Made by a program: the position numbers and the translations under genes
In this document: positions 37,067 to 47,800 of the stretch, in pieces
Layout of the letters: each line of letters starts with the position of its first letter
How positions within the stretch are numbered: the stretch's first letter is position 1
Assembly: GCA_033063855.1 (NCBI GenBank)
Contig: CP093829.1
Coordinates: 196,243-260,242, forward strand
DNA length: 64,000 nucleotides
Source of the DNA: Smittia aterrima
Taxonomy: Eukaryota; Arthropoda; Insecta; Diptera; Chironomidae
Direction: 5' to 3'
Notes under the pieces: generated by a model
What the model was told of the DNA's origin: nothing
The model's input: the letters and a program-made list of their open reading frames with translations, nothing else
Database searches by the model: none

Positions 37067-39566
37067 TTAAAATAAAACTATCGAATGATCACGTTCGAGT
37101 CGTCTTTTCGCTTGCGATATGACGTTGAAGTCTGATGGAGCAGGTAGACCGCTCGATTGCTTTTGCGATGTATGTTGATAAAATATCTCCGATTCGCCAG
37201 TTTTGTTATGTCCATAAAGTACAGAGTCGTTTGTGCGGATAATTATATCGGAAATATTTTTATCCTCAAAATTGTCGTGCATCAAAAGAAGAGTTTGCAA
37301 ATCGTCTTGCTGCCAAGCGCCGCCACGCTTCAAAATATCCCATTGCTTGTCGAGATTCATGAATGAATAATCGCTTGCTTTCAAATCAACTGTCACGTTA
37401 ATAATCTCGTTCAACTTCTGCTCGAGACGACCAAGTCGATTAACACAGACTTCGAATAACGCTTGCACAATCTGCTGATCGGATTTTAACAAACCTTCTT
37501 CAGCGATCACCATTAGCGTCATGTTCTGTTGTCCACAAACAAACAAATCGACTCTTTTCATCTCATCGGGATCGACAACTTCATCATTTGCATCATGTTT
37601 CTCTTCTTCTACCTTCGTCAATCGACTTAACAGCGTCCGACTTAGATTTTCAACTGGCGTGTCAAAATAACTGGGAGTCGGCAGATCAAAGCTCGAGAAA
37701 CTTTCGTTTTCACTCATCGCAAGCAATGTCAGTTTCGACATAAGCGGGGTTAGCTGAAGGCCTCCCATGTACTTCTTCTGTCTTGACGTTGGTGAATCGA
37801 AGAGCGACGTTGTAGCGACGGAAGCATACGAGGACGATGCTGAATCCATCTCGACGTTGAAAGACTTAATCGGCAATCGCATCAATTTCTTTTTCTGATT
37901 TCTTAAAGCTCTGCTCGGACTGCTCCTGTTTTCCGCTGACTTTTTATACATCATCGGATCAGTTTCGATTTTCTTCTTCTTCTCTGGTGTCTTATGTTGA
38001 CTCTTTCTGGCTTTTGGCGATTTAAAGAAACTTGGATTAGTAATGAAAAGGTTTTGGTAATCGTCAAACAATGACTTTGATAAAGGTCGACGCCTCTGAT
38101 TGAAAATTGGATAAGTTGCATCACTTATGGTGTGGTAGACTCTCTCACTGGTGTTAATTTCCTCTTGACTTGAATCCTCGTCAAAAACGTTAATGCTCAA
38201 ATCATCGCAAGATTTTTTCCACTTAACATCTTTAAATGGATTGCTTGCGAAGTTGATAAAAATTTGTTCAAGCTCTTTCTTCATCTCAGCTGGAGGCTCA
38301 AATGTCAAAGGCTCAATTTGTTTAATTTCTTTGGCAAAGAACGATGGCATTGGGCCGATTAAAATTTTATTTTCTGTTAATGGTGTTGCGCAAACACTTG
38401 TTCTCCCTGAAAAGAAAATAAATCATCTTTAAAAAAATTAAGATGAAGAAAAATTTATTACTCGCCTATGAAATCAGCAAAGGAGTCACTCTCGTCAAAA
38501 GAAATTACTGACGCGATTCCTGATTCTGGTAAATCCTTTGACTGAACTGTTTTAAACTTCAATGGTAGATGATTAGGTCTGTTGAAGTTTCTTGATTTTT
38601 CCGGAGATGGAATTTCGACTAGAGCCTCTTCTTCTGGAATATTTGAGAAAATCAATGACTTATCACGTTTCATCATCGAAACGCTTTCTTTAGGTTTCTT
38701 CTTAATTGAGAATGGGAGCGGTGTTGAGTTTTGAATTGCAAGCGAGGTGGCATCTTTAATCCTTCTAATTTCTCGCTGTAATCGATTGTACTCGCAGACC
38801 TTTATGTAAACTTTAATAATTTGAGCTCCCGTTGGAATGTGAAATTCGACATTTCTTTCAACTTCTGCTGTCGTCTTAATTCTGAATGGATCAGTTGCTG
38901 CTAGGATTTTTGTTAAATCAACTGAAAGCTGCGTGGAAATCACTTTGTTGTGATGAAGAATCATTCCGCCGAGAAGACCTGGGCGTGAAGTTATGTTTTC
39001 CAGAATTTCACTAGCATCGAGGAACGAAGTGTTTGCACTCTTCGGCAGGAACAACTTGTAAACGTTTTGAAGGAGATTTCCGTTGTATTGAAGAATCGGC
39101 AAATAAGTCTCGAAGATGTGATAAAGTTTGTCTGAGAAGTTTTTCGCTTCTTCGAATTGACTGAAGATTGTCTCAATATCTTGATGGTAGAGTTGAAGAA
39201 TATTAACCATTAACTCCGCTCGTCGTTCAAGTAAAGACTCTTGAATATTTCTATCAGTTCCCATCGCCAAAATAAATCTTCCGAATCTCTCAATCTTGAA
39301 TTTCCCTGTTTGCAAGCTTATGACGTTCGGTGCACTAAACTCGTTGCAGAAGTTCAGCAAGCCCATCAACTGTCCACACAGAGCCAGTTTCTGCATGTCG
39401 CTCACCCAACTTGGATGAAAATACTTTATTGCCAGAAGTGGATCGTCATCTAAAAAAAATGTTTAAATAGAAAATATTTGTGATAAGAATATTTATGGAA
39501 CTTACGTTCTGATCGACAAAATTCCAAATCGTATACAAATAATATCAGCATTTCTTTGGTCGTCAT
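37067..39566 (-). CDS. HPS4: HPS4 homologue, BLOC-3 subunit (Rab32/38 GEF)
   Basis: BLOC-3 (HPS1 with HPS4) is the exchange factor for Rab32/38 in biogenesis of lysosome-related organelles such as pigment granules. Minus-strand exons 39566-39506 (ATG), 39449-38466 and 38406-37067 (TAA) give 794 residues. The N-terminus fits the first longin domain of the CCZ1/INTU/HPS4 family: a beta strand MLILFVYDLEF, then DDPLLAIKYFHPSW and LCGQLMGLLNFCNEF. The middle is Ser/Lys-rich and probably disordered. The C-terminal third, from about LFVCGQQNMTLMVIAEEG, looks like a second longin-type fold. Frame is kept between exons 2 and 3 only with a GC donor (ATAG/gcgagt); the nearby GT donor leads to an early stop. 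A weak GT donor a few codons upstream is an alternative. The gene is divergent from TRIAP1, with 229 bp between start codons. Confidence 0.82.
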
Positions 39567-39795
39567 CGTAATTTCCTTCTTCGCTTTCGGTATTTCATTC
39601 ACAAAATCAGTAGAATCTGATGTTATTCTAATTAAATTGACAAAACATTTTCTGAAAAAATAATTGTCGCGGAACTTCCCTTCGCGATGCCATTCTCTAC
39701 AATACTTTTTGGAGAGTTATGAAAACAATCGATTTATTGTGAAAACCCAATAATTTTGTTAAATCGAGAGATCGGTGAAGAATTACAAAACAAAA
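39567..39795. promoter_or_regulatory. Short divergent promoter, HPS4 / TRIAP1
   Basis: Only 229 bp separate the two start codons, so both core promoters and both 5' UTRs must fit here. No TATA box is evident. An imperfect CG-rich patch around 39668-39688 is the only GC-richer stretch. Confidence 0.6.
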
Positions 39796-40146
39796 ATGAA
39801 CTCAATCGGCGAGGACTGCAATGAGCTTAAAACTAAATACGACTCCTGTTTCAATCAATGGTTCAGTGAGAAGTTTTTAAGAGGACAAAATGATGATTCA
39901 GCTTGTCAACCTTTATTTCGCGTGTATCAGCGATGTGTGCAGGCAAGTAAATCTAATCCTGTTATCTCTTACGCAACTAATTTGTTAAAAATATTATTTT
40001 AGGACGCACTTCAACGACATCAGATTGACTTGAAAGACTTACAGCAAAATCACATTGACGGCGATGTTTTTGATGGCACGAAACCTTCACAAGATTCCAA
40101 TCACAAAGAGAATGGTTCTTCAAGCAAAAGCAAATCCGCCAGTTGA
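39796..40146 (+). CDS. TRIAP1: TRIAP1 / Mdm35 homologue, twin CX9C protein
   Basis: TRIAP1 partners PRELI-family proteins in the mitochondrial intermembrane space to shuttle phosphatidic acid for cardiolipin synthesis. Two exons, 39796-39942 and 40003-40146 (TGA), give 96 residues, close to the family length. The first exon has the N-terminus MNSIGEDC and both CX9C motifs (CNELKTKYDSC and CQPLFRVYQRC) separated by the diagnostic FNQWFSEKFLRG. It then ends at CVQ. The second exon gives a short polar tail. The intron starts GC (CAG/gcaagt): using the GT two bases on would frameshift into an early stop. Import is expected to use the Mia40 disulfide relay rather than a presequence, and none is seen. 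Confidence 0.92.
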
Positions 40147-40365
40147 TCGGATTTTGATCGAATCGTGATGAGTTTCACTGAAAATTAAAGTTCGAATTTT
40201 CAACAGGATCATTCTTTTTAGAGTAAAGACGTGTAATTAAGCTTTTCGTGAATTAAAGTATATTTCAAATCTTATTAAATGCTTATCTCATCTGAAGTCT
40301 AACCATCAAGCTTTTCACGGACTAATCTTCTTAATAACGTAATTTACAACTCTGAACGAAGGGAT

Positions 40366-41317
40366 TTACTTTTTAGTTTCCATGGCAAATTTTGAAAGTG
40401 ATTCCAGCAGGCTGATGTAGCTCTGATGCTCGTATTCTGTGGCGAACTCGCTCAACTTCTCAGCGAATTCGTTGGAAACTCCTTTCTCTTCCAAGTAGTT
40501 CATCAATAAATCATAAAGATATCCATCAAGAACGTCTCCTGCGACTGCATAGACCTTTTCTGACCATTCTCCTTCATAGATCGTCAATTCATCGATAGCA
40601 AAAACGTCGTTGTATTCTCCCTCTTGTGCATCGCCTTGTAAGAACGAGCAAGTGAACGAAAGAATTTTCTTATCCTTCTCAATGTCAATCTCAAAACTTG
40701 GTTTGCTCTTCATTTCTCCGAATTCTGGTTTGTCAGAATCTTCGGTGATGTCAGCATCTTCTTGGTCGGTATCAACTGTGTGATTGACGTTGAATGAAAT
40801 CGTAACTCTATATAAATCGAAATAAAAAGTTAGTTTCTTTGTAGACTGGATCTGAGGATTCTTACTTTTCAGCTCCACTGTCTTTGACGAATTCGACTTC
40901 TGCTCCATCGAGTTTTACTTTGAAGCCATCAATCTCAGATGGAATTGTCTTCTTCTTCTGAGCTTTACGTTCAGCAGCAATTTCTTCTCCCAGAAAGTCG
41001 ACCAATTCACGTTCGCCTGAAACATTGAAATGCAAAGATGTTATGACGAAATATTCTCACCGGGTTAACCTCAATTGAAAATAACACGGAATTCAATTTA
41101 TTTTGTGCAACTTACCTTTTGTGTGGAGCTTTGACATTCCAGCGCATCCGCAAGTACAATTAAGACTTGGCTTTTTCAATTGAACGGTAGTAATGGACGC
41201 AGAACTATTGCGATTGACCATGTGAAAAATCGTACGATTCTGAATCGATTTTGCCATTGTTGGAAGGCTTGCTATCGATCGGATCGAGCGAACTGATGAT
41301 CTCAGAATAGTATTCAT
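40366..41317 (-). CDS. C1QBP: C1QBP / p32 (MAM33 family) mitochondrial matrix protein
   Basis: p32 is an acidic, doughnut-shaped trimer of the mitochondrial matrix, needed for mitochondrial translation and respiration. Minus-strand exons 41317-41116 (ATG), 41016-40866 and 40807-40366 (TAA) give 264 residues. The first 50 or so residues are Arg/Ser-rich with few acids, a typical presequence. The family core starts at about residue 68 with ERELVDFLGEEIAAE. An acidic loop follows (TDQEDADITEDSD), then strand-rich sequence and the C-terminal helical block GYLYDLLMNYLEEKGV, ending LLESLSKFA. An unusual CTCGCAGM Cys cluster sits at the end of the presequence. The gene is convergent with TRIAP1 (219 bp between stop codons) and divergent from PEPD. 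Confidence 0.93.
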
Positions 41318-41889
41318 TGCGATTAAATTATTTTGTTCACTGGGAAATTATTGAAACTATTTTAATCGGCTTTTAGGTTCTTGTTTGTGAATTGTATTGG
41401 AGACTTCAGGGTCAGTTCATAAGTTTCGTCAATGTTTTGTTGCCATATTCGGTTGTAGACTTTTCTTTGTTATTGTTATTCGACTTTCTCTAAAAATATT
41501 TGATCTGAATTCCAAGATCCGAGAATAAGTAAGTGACATTTTAGATACATTAAAATAGTTTAAGTAAAACTTGATCATTTTGAGTTCAACGAATGATTAA
41601 AATTTTTGTGAAAGTGGAAACTTGATTGTGAATGACGACGAAAGTCATTTAAATTTTTGCAATAATTTTCTTTGTGAACAGAGTTATTTAGCAATTTTTT
41701 CTTAACAATATCGTTCATATTTTCATTACTTGGAAACAGAAAACATTATCACATATCCACAACATTTGATAAGCCGCTTCAAACTCTCGACTGCCAATCG
41801 ATTACACACTTCACTACAAGCCTGTGATTTGCCTTAATCACATGATAAGACAGCTTGCTTTGTTTCAGTTGAATTCTAAGCTTTGAACG
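41318..41889. promoter_or_regulatory. Divergent promoter, C1QBP / PEPD
   Basis: 572 bp between the two start codons. A GATAAG-type GATA-factor site occurs at about 41845-41850 (CATGATAAGACAG), upstream of the PEPD start, along with AT-rich tracts. No TATA box is convincing. Confidence 0.45.
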
Positions 41890-43712
41890 ATGTCGTTGTC
41901 AATTGGATCTAAAACTTACAAAATTCCCGTCAGCCTCTACAAGGATAACCGATTGCGGGTTGCTAGTAAATTGAGAGATACAAAGAAGGTTCAGAATGAA
42001 GAAGCTTCGTATATCATCTTGAAAGGCGGAACTGAAGAAGAATATGGATTTTACGACACTGACACAAGTCAGACAACATTTAGACAAGTTCGTAGATAAA
42101 GATGTTTTTATAATGTTAACTAAAATCTTCTCTTTTTGTAGGAATCATATTTCCAATATTTGTTTGGCGTTTCTGAGCCAGATTTCTTCGGAATTGTAAG
42201 AGTTTCTGATGGTCACACCACGCTCTTTGCTCCACATTTGACTCCTGATTACGAGGTCTGCTCAACTTCATTTTCATTAGCTGTTTCAAAAACTATTTCT
42301 TCTCAAAGGTCTGGATGGGTCCGATAGCCACAACAGAAGATATCAAGAAGAAATATGGAGTTGATGAAGTGTTTTTCACTGAAGACATTGATAAAGTCAT
42401 GACTGATAAGAAACCAACTCTGTTGCTGACTCTCTCGGGCAAAAACTCAGATAGTGGAAAAATTCATGAACCGGCGACATTCAAAGGAATCGAAAAGTTT
42501 ACACAAGACTCGGACATTCTCTTCCCAGTTATTGCAGAATGTCGCGTCTTCAAGTCACAAGCTGAGATTGATGTTCTCAGATATGTCGCTGAAGTTTCAT
42601 CTGATGCTCATAAGAAAGTGATGCGAATGCCTTTTTTGAAAACAAAGCACTTCGAGTATCAAGCTGAAGCAGTTTTCTTGGCTCATTCGTATTACGTAGG
42701 AGGTTGCCGGCACATGTCTTATACAGTAAGTTAAGAGAAACATTTAATTTAATCGGAAATTCGTAATGAATTATTCATTCTCAAATTTCTCTAGTGTATT
42801 TGCGGAGTTGGTACGAATAGTGCAATCCTTCATTACGGACACGCTGGAGCTCCAAATGAACGTGAAATCAAAAGTGGCGACATGTAAGTATTTCAATTTA
42901 TAATTCATTTCTTTTGTTTTAAAACTTTTTCATCTCATAGGTGTCTGTTCGATATGGGAGCAAACTACTTTGGTTATTGTGCTGATATCACTTGTTCGTT
43001 CCCTGCAAGTGGAAAGTTCACTGACGATCAAAAAATTGTTTACAATGCAGTTTTAGCTGCAAGTGAAGCAGTTAAAAATACTGCTAAAGAAGGAGTTAAT
43101 TGGGTGGACATGCATTTGCTTGCGAATCGCGGTAATTAAAATTCTTGATTGAGGGTAAAATTATTTCTTAACTTTCCTTCATTTAGTCATGCTTCAAAAA
43201 CTCAAAATGGGTGGTTTGTTACAAGGTGATGTTGAGGATATGATTGCTGCAGGTTTGAACTACGTCTTCCAACCTCACGGACTTGGTCATCTTATTGGAT
43301 TGGATGTGCATGATGTCGGCGGTTATTTGGATCATTGCCCACCGAGACCTAAACAAGTTGGACCCAATCGTCTTCGATTTGCTCGTGATCTTCAAGCTAA
43401 CATGTACATTACAATTGAACCTGGTAAGTGACCCAAAGTTTCAAAATATTTTTAGACAGTGAATCTAATTTCTTCGCAGGATGTTACTTCATCAAACCTT
43501 TACTTGAACAAGCGTATGCTAATCCTGTTCAGTCAAAGTTCTTGGTGAAGGAAACACTTGATCGTTTCTGGACTTTTGGAGGCGTCAGAATTGAAGATGA
43601 TGTTCTTGTAACTAAGACTGGAGTTGAGAATTTTTCAATTGTTCCACGGACAGTTGAAGAGATTGAAGCATGGATGGCTCAAACAGATGACATTCCTTAT
43701 CAACCTTATTAA
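41890..43712 (+). CDS. PEPD: Xaa-Pro dipeptidase (prolidase)
   Basis: Prolidase is a cytosolic, metal-dependent enzyme that cleaves dipeptides with C-terminal proline, the last step in recycling proline-rich peptides. Seven exons (41890-42087, 42142-42255, 42309-42725, 42795-42883, 42941-43131, 43187-43423, 43480-43712) give 492 residues, against 493 in human. The N-terminal creatinase-like domain runs to about residue 190 and the pita-bread catalytic domain follows. All five metal ligands are visible: Asp277 (LFDMGA), Asp288 (CADIT), His371 (HGLGH), Glu414 (TIEPG) and Glu454 (RIEDD). They are one to two residues off the human numbering. All introns are short and GT-AG. The TAA stop is followed by sequence with AAATAAAAT at about 43903. 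Confidence 0.96.
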
Positions 43713-44822
43713 GTTTTATTTTTGTTATGTATCAAAAACATAAAAATATTTTTCCAACATAACGAACTCTCCAAAATATCTTTAAAAACTGTGTCTCGGG
43801 AAATCATTTTCAAAACTGGCCACAAAGTTCCCAGCTTTCCACAATCTTCCAATATTGGAAAGTTAAAACAAGTTAGACGGAAGCGCTTTCGATGGAAAGT
43901 TAAATAAAATCAGTGCCGAAGTTTCGGATGAATGTCGATAGCATTAAGCTGAAAGATTTTGCTTGAAGCGGACGCGGTAAATTAAGTTTGTTCAGTGCAA
44001 ATTACTCGGTTAAAAGTGACAAAGTGAGTTTTATTGAAAATTAAGCAGTGACTCGATGCAAATCACTCGATTCACTCGATAAGAAGTGCGTTCGCCTTGA
44101 AATCGATTTTTATCACATTTTGAGAGCGGAAAAAACCCACCTGAAAAGGAAGAGAGAAACCGGCAGCTGCCACCCTTAAAATCTCGTGATTTTTATTAGA
44201 CGTTTCAAAGGCTTTATTATAATTAAAAATTGAACGAAAATCCACGCTCGAATCACGATTTCGCTGAATTTTCTTTCAAAACCTAAAAAATAGTTTGATT
44301 AGCGAAAGGAAAGGCATCAAATAAAATAGAAACTTGCGATTGGCGATTGAAAGAGAGAAGAGAATCAGCCGATGTATCGCAACGGTTCAAGACTTAAATT
44401 TATACAAAGGCCTCTTGTTTGATGATTTGTTGCTATCCACTTAGAGAAAAAACTAAGAAAACAAAAAACTGTTTAATTAAAAAAAGTAGACCAATCAAAC
44501 AAAATTAAAAAAATTATAATTTCAAGTGAAAAAAGAGTTGTCTGTTCATTTTAAGACAACTGATATTATATTTAGAACCATCGAACGGGTTGAAGCCACG
44601 CGACAAAGTTTCCAATCAAAATCTAAATTCAATCATAAGTGAAACCGGTTTCTTTCGCTGCGATTCCACGAAGTCTGTAATCGTAGAGTGACAAAGCCTT
44701 TACACTCTCATTTTACTTGCAGATAATTTATTGAGTGCTGCTTCTTGCTTCAAGTGCTTTCAAGTTTTCTCTCGGTCATAAAAAAGCGACTTACGCGGGA
44801 AAAGTGAAGAAACACAATTGAA
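43713..44822. other. PEPD 3' end and Baldspot 5' region
   Basis: 1.1 kb without coding sequence. A good acceptor (TTTTACTTGCAG, ending 44722) suggests that the elongase 5' UTR has a spliced upstream exon, its second UTR exon starting at 44723. A cluster of near-repeats of ACTCGAT occurs at 44050-44080. Confidence 0.5.
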
Positions 44823-47800
44823 ATGGATTCGAGCGGATGGAATTTTGAAGTTTCGGAGGTAAAGCCAAACTACTCCTACATGTTTGACTTCGAAATGCAC
44901 TTTACACATCAAAAGACTCGCATTTGGATGCAAGAGAACTGGACCTATGTGTTCTGGTGAGTTTCCCCATGCAACTAACGCCTTGACAGTGTCGCTGACT
45001 GAGAATCCTTTAGGTACTCCGGCGTTTACATGCTAGTTATTTTCGGTGGACAGCAGTTTATGGCAAACAGACCCAGGTATGCAAAGTTGCTTTAAAATTA
45101 TGCATGTGATGATAAGAAAATGACACTGAAAGTTGATCGCACAGAGAATGTTGAATGGAGAAAAAAAATCGATAATCTCGTCTCACATCCGGATCCCATG
45201 TGCAAGCAAGATTCACGTTACGCAATGTTTCTCCAAAAACAAAAGTTTTTCCCTTATGTGTCTTGTGCGTGATAATGAATCGATCGTACGATTCCACAGT
45301 CGCTGATGACGAGGCATAAACATTTCGAATTTCGTGAGATGATTGCCTACGTTCTCTCCAAAAGAAATAAGATCTCTTTGAATAATCGCACGTCGGAGAA
45401 TCTCGCGACTCTATTTTTAATCACGCGATGCTTACTCAAGTTCGCGTTGAATTTCTTTTATTTCAATTTCTTCACTATCTGAATGAAAACTACGAGTGTG
45501 GGAGTAATTATTTAATGATGAAGGCTATTCTAGTGATTCAAGGAAATTCCCAAAGTTTTCATAATTTAAGTGAACGCTACCACTTGATCGTCGTAAAGCG
45601 ATTAAGCTTTTAAATTGTACAACCGGAAGACAATACGAAACTCAAGACGATAAAGTTCTATTCTCGCAATTGTCGCGTGTATTTGCCTGTTTAAAAAACA
45701 AAATAAACTTTGGCTTGTTTTTCAATAAACGCATTCCAGTAATTCGTTTGACGAAACCAATGTCATATGAAATTGAGGTGATCACTTTTGAATTGACGTT
45801 TATACTTTTTAAACGTTGAATATTTGAGTCGAAGAAAGTGTGTCGTGTCGTCACGTGTTGCTGTTTATGTTCTCTTCGTCTGGAACCAGGTTTATTGATC
45901 CCGTCTCTAGCCTTCTCACTCGGCGATAGCACGAAATGAAAAACAACTGTCTCGTTATGGCTAATTGAAATTTCACTTAGCTTTACAGTAAAGGCGCCAG
46001 CCGACCGTTGTTATAAACAAGAAAATTTTGTCCGGGAATAGTTTCAAGTTCTTACTCCGTTTTGCTCCTCCATGACATTGATTTCCGATTACATACATAT
46101 TTTTGTCTCTGATTACCTAAACAGTAGATGAATGGCCATGAATTAACGTTTTGGGGCATAAAAATGTAAATGTAAATTATCAGCGGTTGAATGTATTTGA
46201 GAAAGATGATCGTAAGATTCATCTTTTGTTTGTGAAGCAACGAAGCATTGTTTTGCACCTCTATCTTGATGTTGGGTTTGCGTGTTTACCGATTACGAAT
46301 GTAAACTTCCTCGAATTGGCTCAGTTGTTAACACCATTTTAAAATAATCCGCGATGTTGGATGAAGAGATCTACAAACGTCAACATTACGAAACGAATGA
46401 CTGATTCATTCCATCGAAATTCGCACTGAAAGCTTTTGTTCCATCACACCAACGATGACCGCCGGCGAATAAAAGACGAAATTCCATGGCAACTTTCTTT
46501 TCATAAATTTCACATGAATTTGAACGTTTTTATCATTTTCTCTTCGTTTTCGACAAGAAAGAAAGAGAAGTTAGCCAGGTCGCACGCAACAACAGCCTTA
46601 ATCGAAACTGTAAAATGTTTGTTTCATTGCTACTGCGGCTCGTTCATGATTATGCAATCCAATCATAAAAGTTCAGATTTGTTTATTATTCTCTTAGCTC
46701 GACTTTTGATATTTTCCCAAACTAAGTCATAATTGACACTCCTAAAGTTCAAGGTGATAAGACTCCTTAATCAGTTAATTGACACTTCACGCCCTCCGTT
46801 TGTCTTCCTTTTTTGCTGAACAAATATTTTAAAACTGGTTGATAAGTCAGAAAAAGACGTAGTCAATGATTTTCAATTATGCAACGAGAAATGAATGAAA
46901 CACGTAATCAATTGATCGATAAAGAGTTCATCTACTTGACGGTAATTTAATGCAACGCTTGATAAAGACGACGAGATTATGCTACATGATCCTTCCTTGA
47001 CATTCACTCTCGTTCGTTGTCATCCCCGACAAAGTTGTTTCAAGTGATACTGTAAATCAATAAAGATGGTGCCTGTCGTTGAAAGGCAAACTTGGCAAAG
47101 CACTCGGAATGTAATGATGAAGAGTATTTCTGCAACTTGAGCTTAAGCCTATGTAGGTTGAGATTAAACTCAAGCCTTCAATAATTTTTGATAAAGATAT
47201 TGGTCAATTCCCTTCGCTTTTAATCAATGAGACAGTTTCATTTCTCGAAAATTATTAATCATTGGATTGAATGACATTGTATAGGTTGATGAATAGAAAA
47301 GAAAATTGTGAATGGAATTTTATCGATTTCTCGCCTGTAAATATTTTAATAAAAGTTTATTGTTCTTTACAGATTCGAACTACGAGGACTTCTATCACTA
47401 TGGAACACAATGTTGGCAATGTTCAGCATAATGGGAGCTTTCAGAACGGCGCCCGAGCTTATTCATGTTCTTCGAAACTATGGATTATTCCACTCCGTCT
47501 GCGTTCCAAGGTGAGTTACGAACTATTAATAAAGTCGAAATCATCTGATGTGAAGTAATCAGCTGATGAGAAACAATCACCACTTTACGTGATAAGGAAT
47601 TTTTTTGAGTCACATCGGCTGATTCCTGTGCGAACTTTGAAACGATCGGGTTTTTGAAATTACACAATATTCCACATTTGATAAGAGCGCTCATAGTTGT
47701 TGGTTTCAAAGTAACCATAAACGTTCACCTTAAACTCTGCTAAATAGATATTCATGAGCAAAACTAGTTTTTACAGCATTCAAATTCTTTTTAAATTGCC

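Noticed and set aside
45058..47718. Short frames inside the Baldspot introns as nested genes
   Set aside because: They lack domains and signal peptides, and several run directly across elongase exons.
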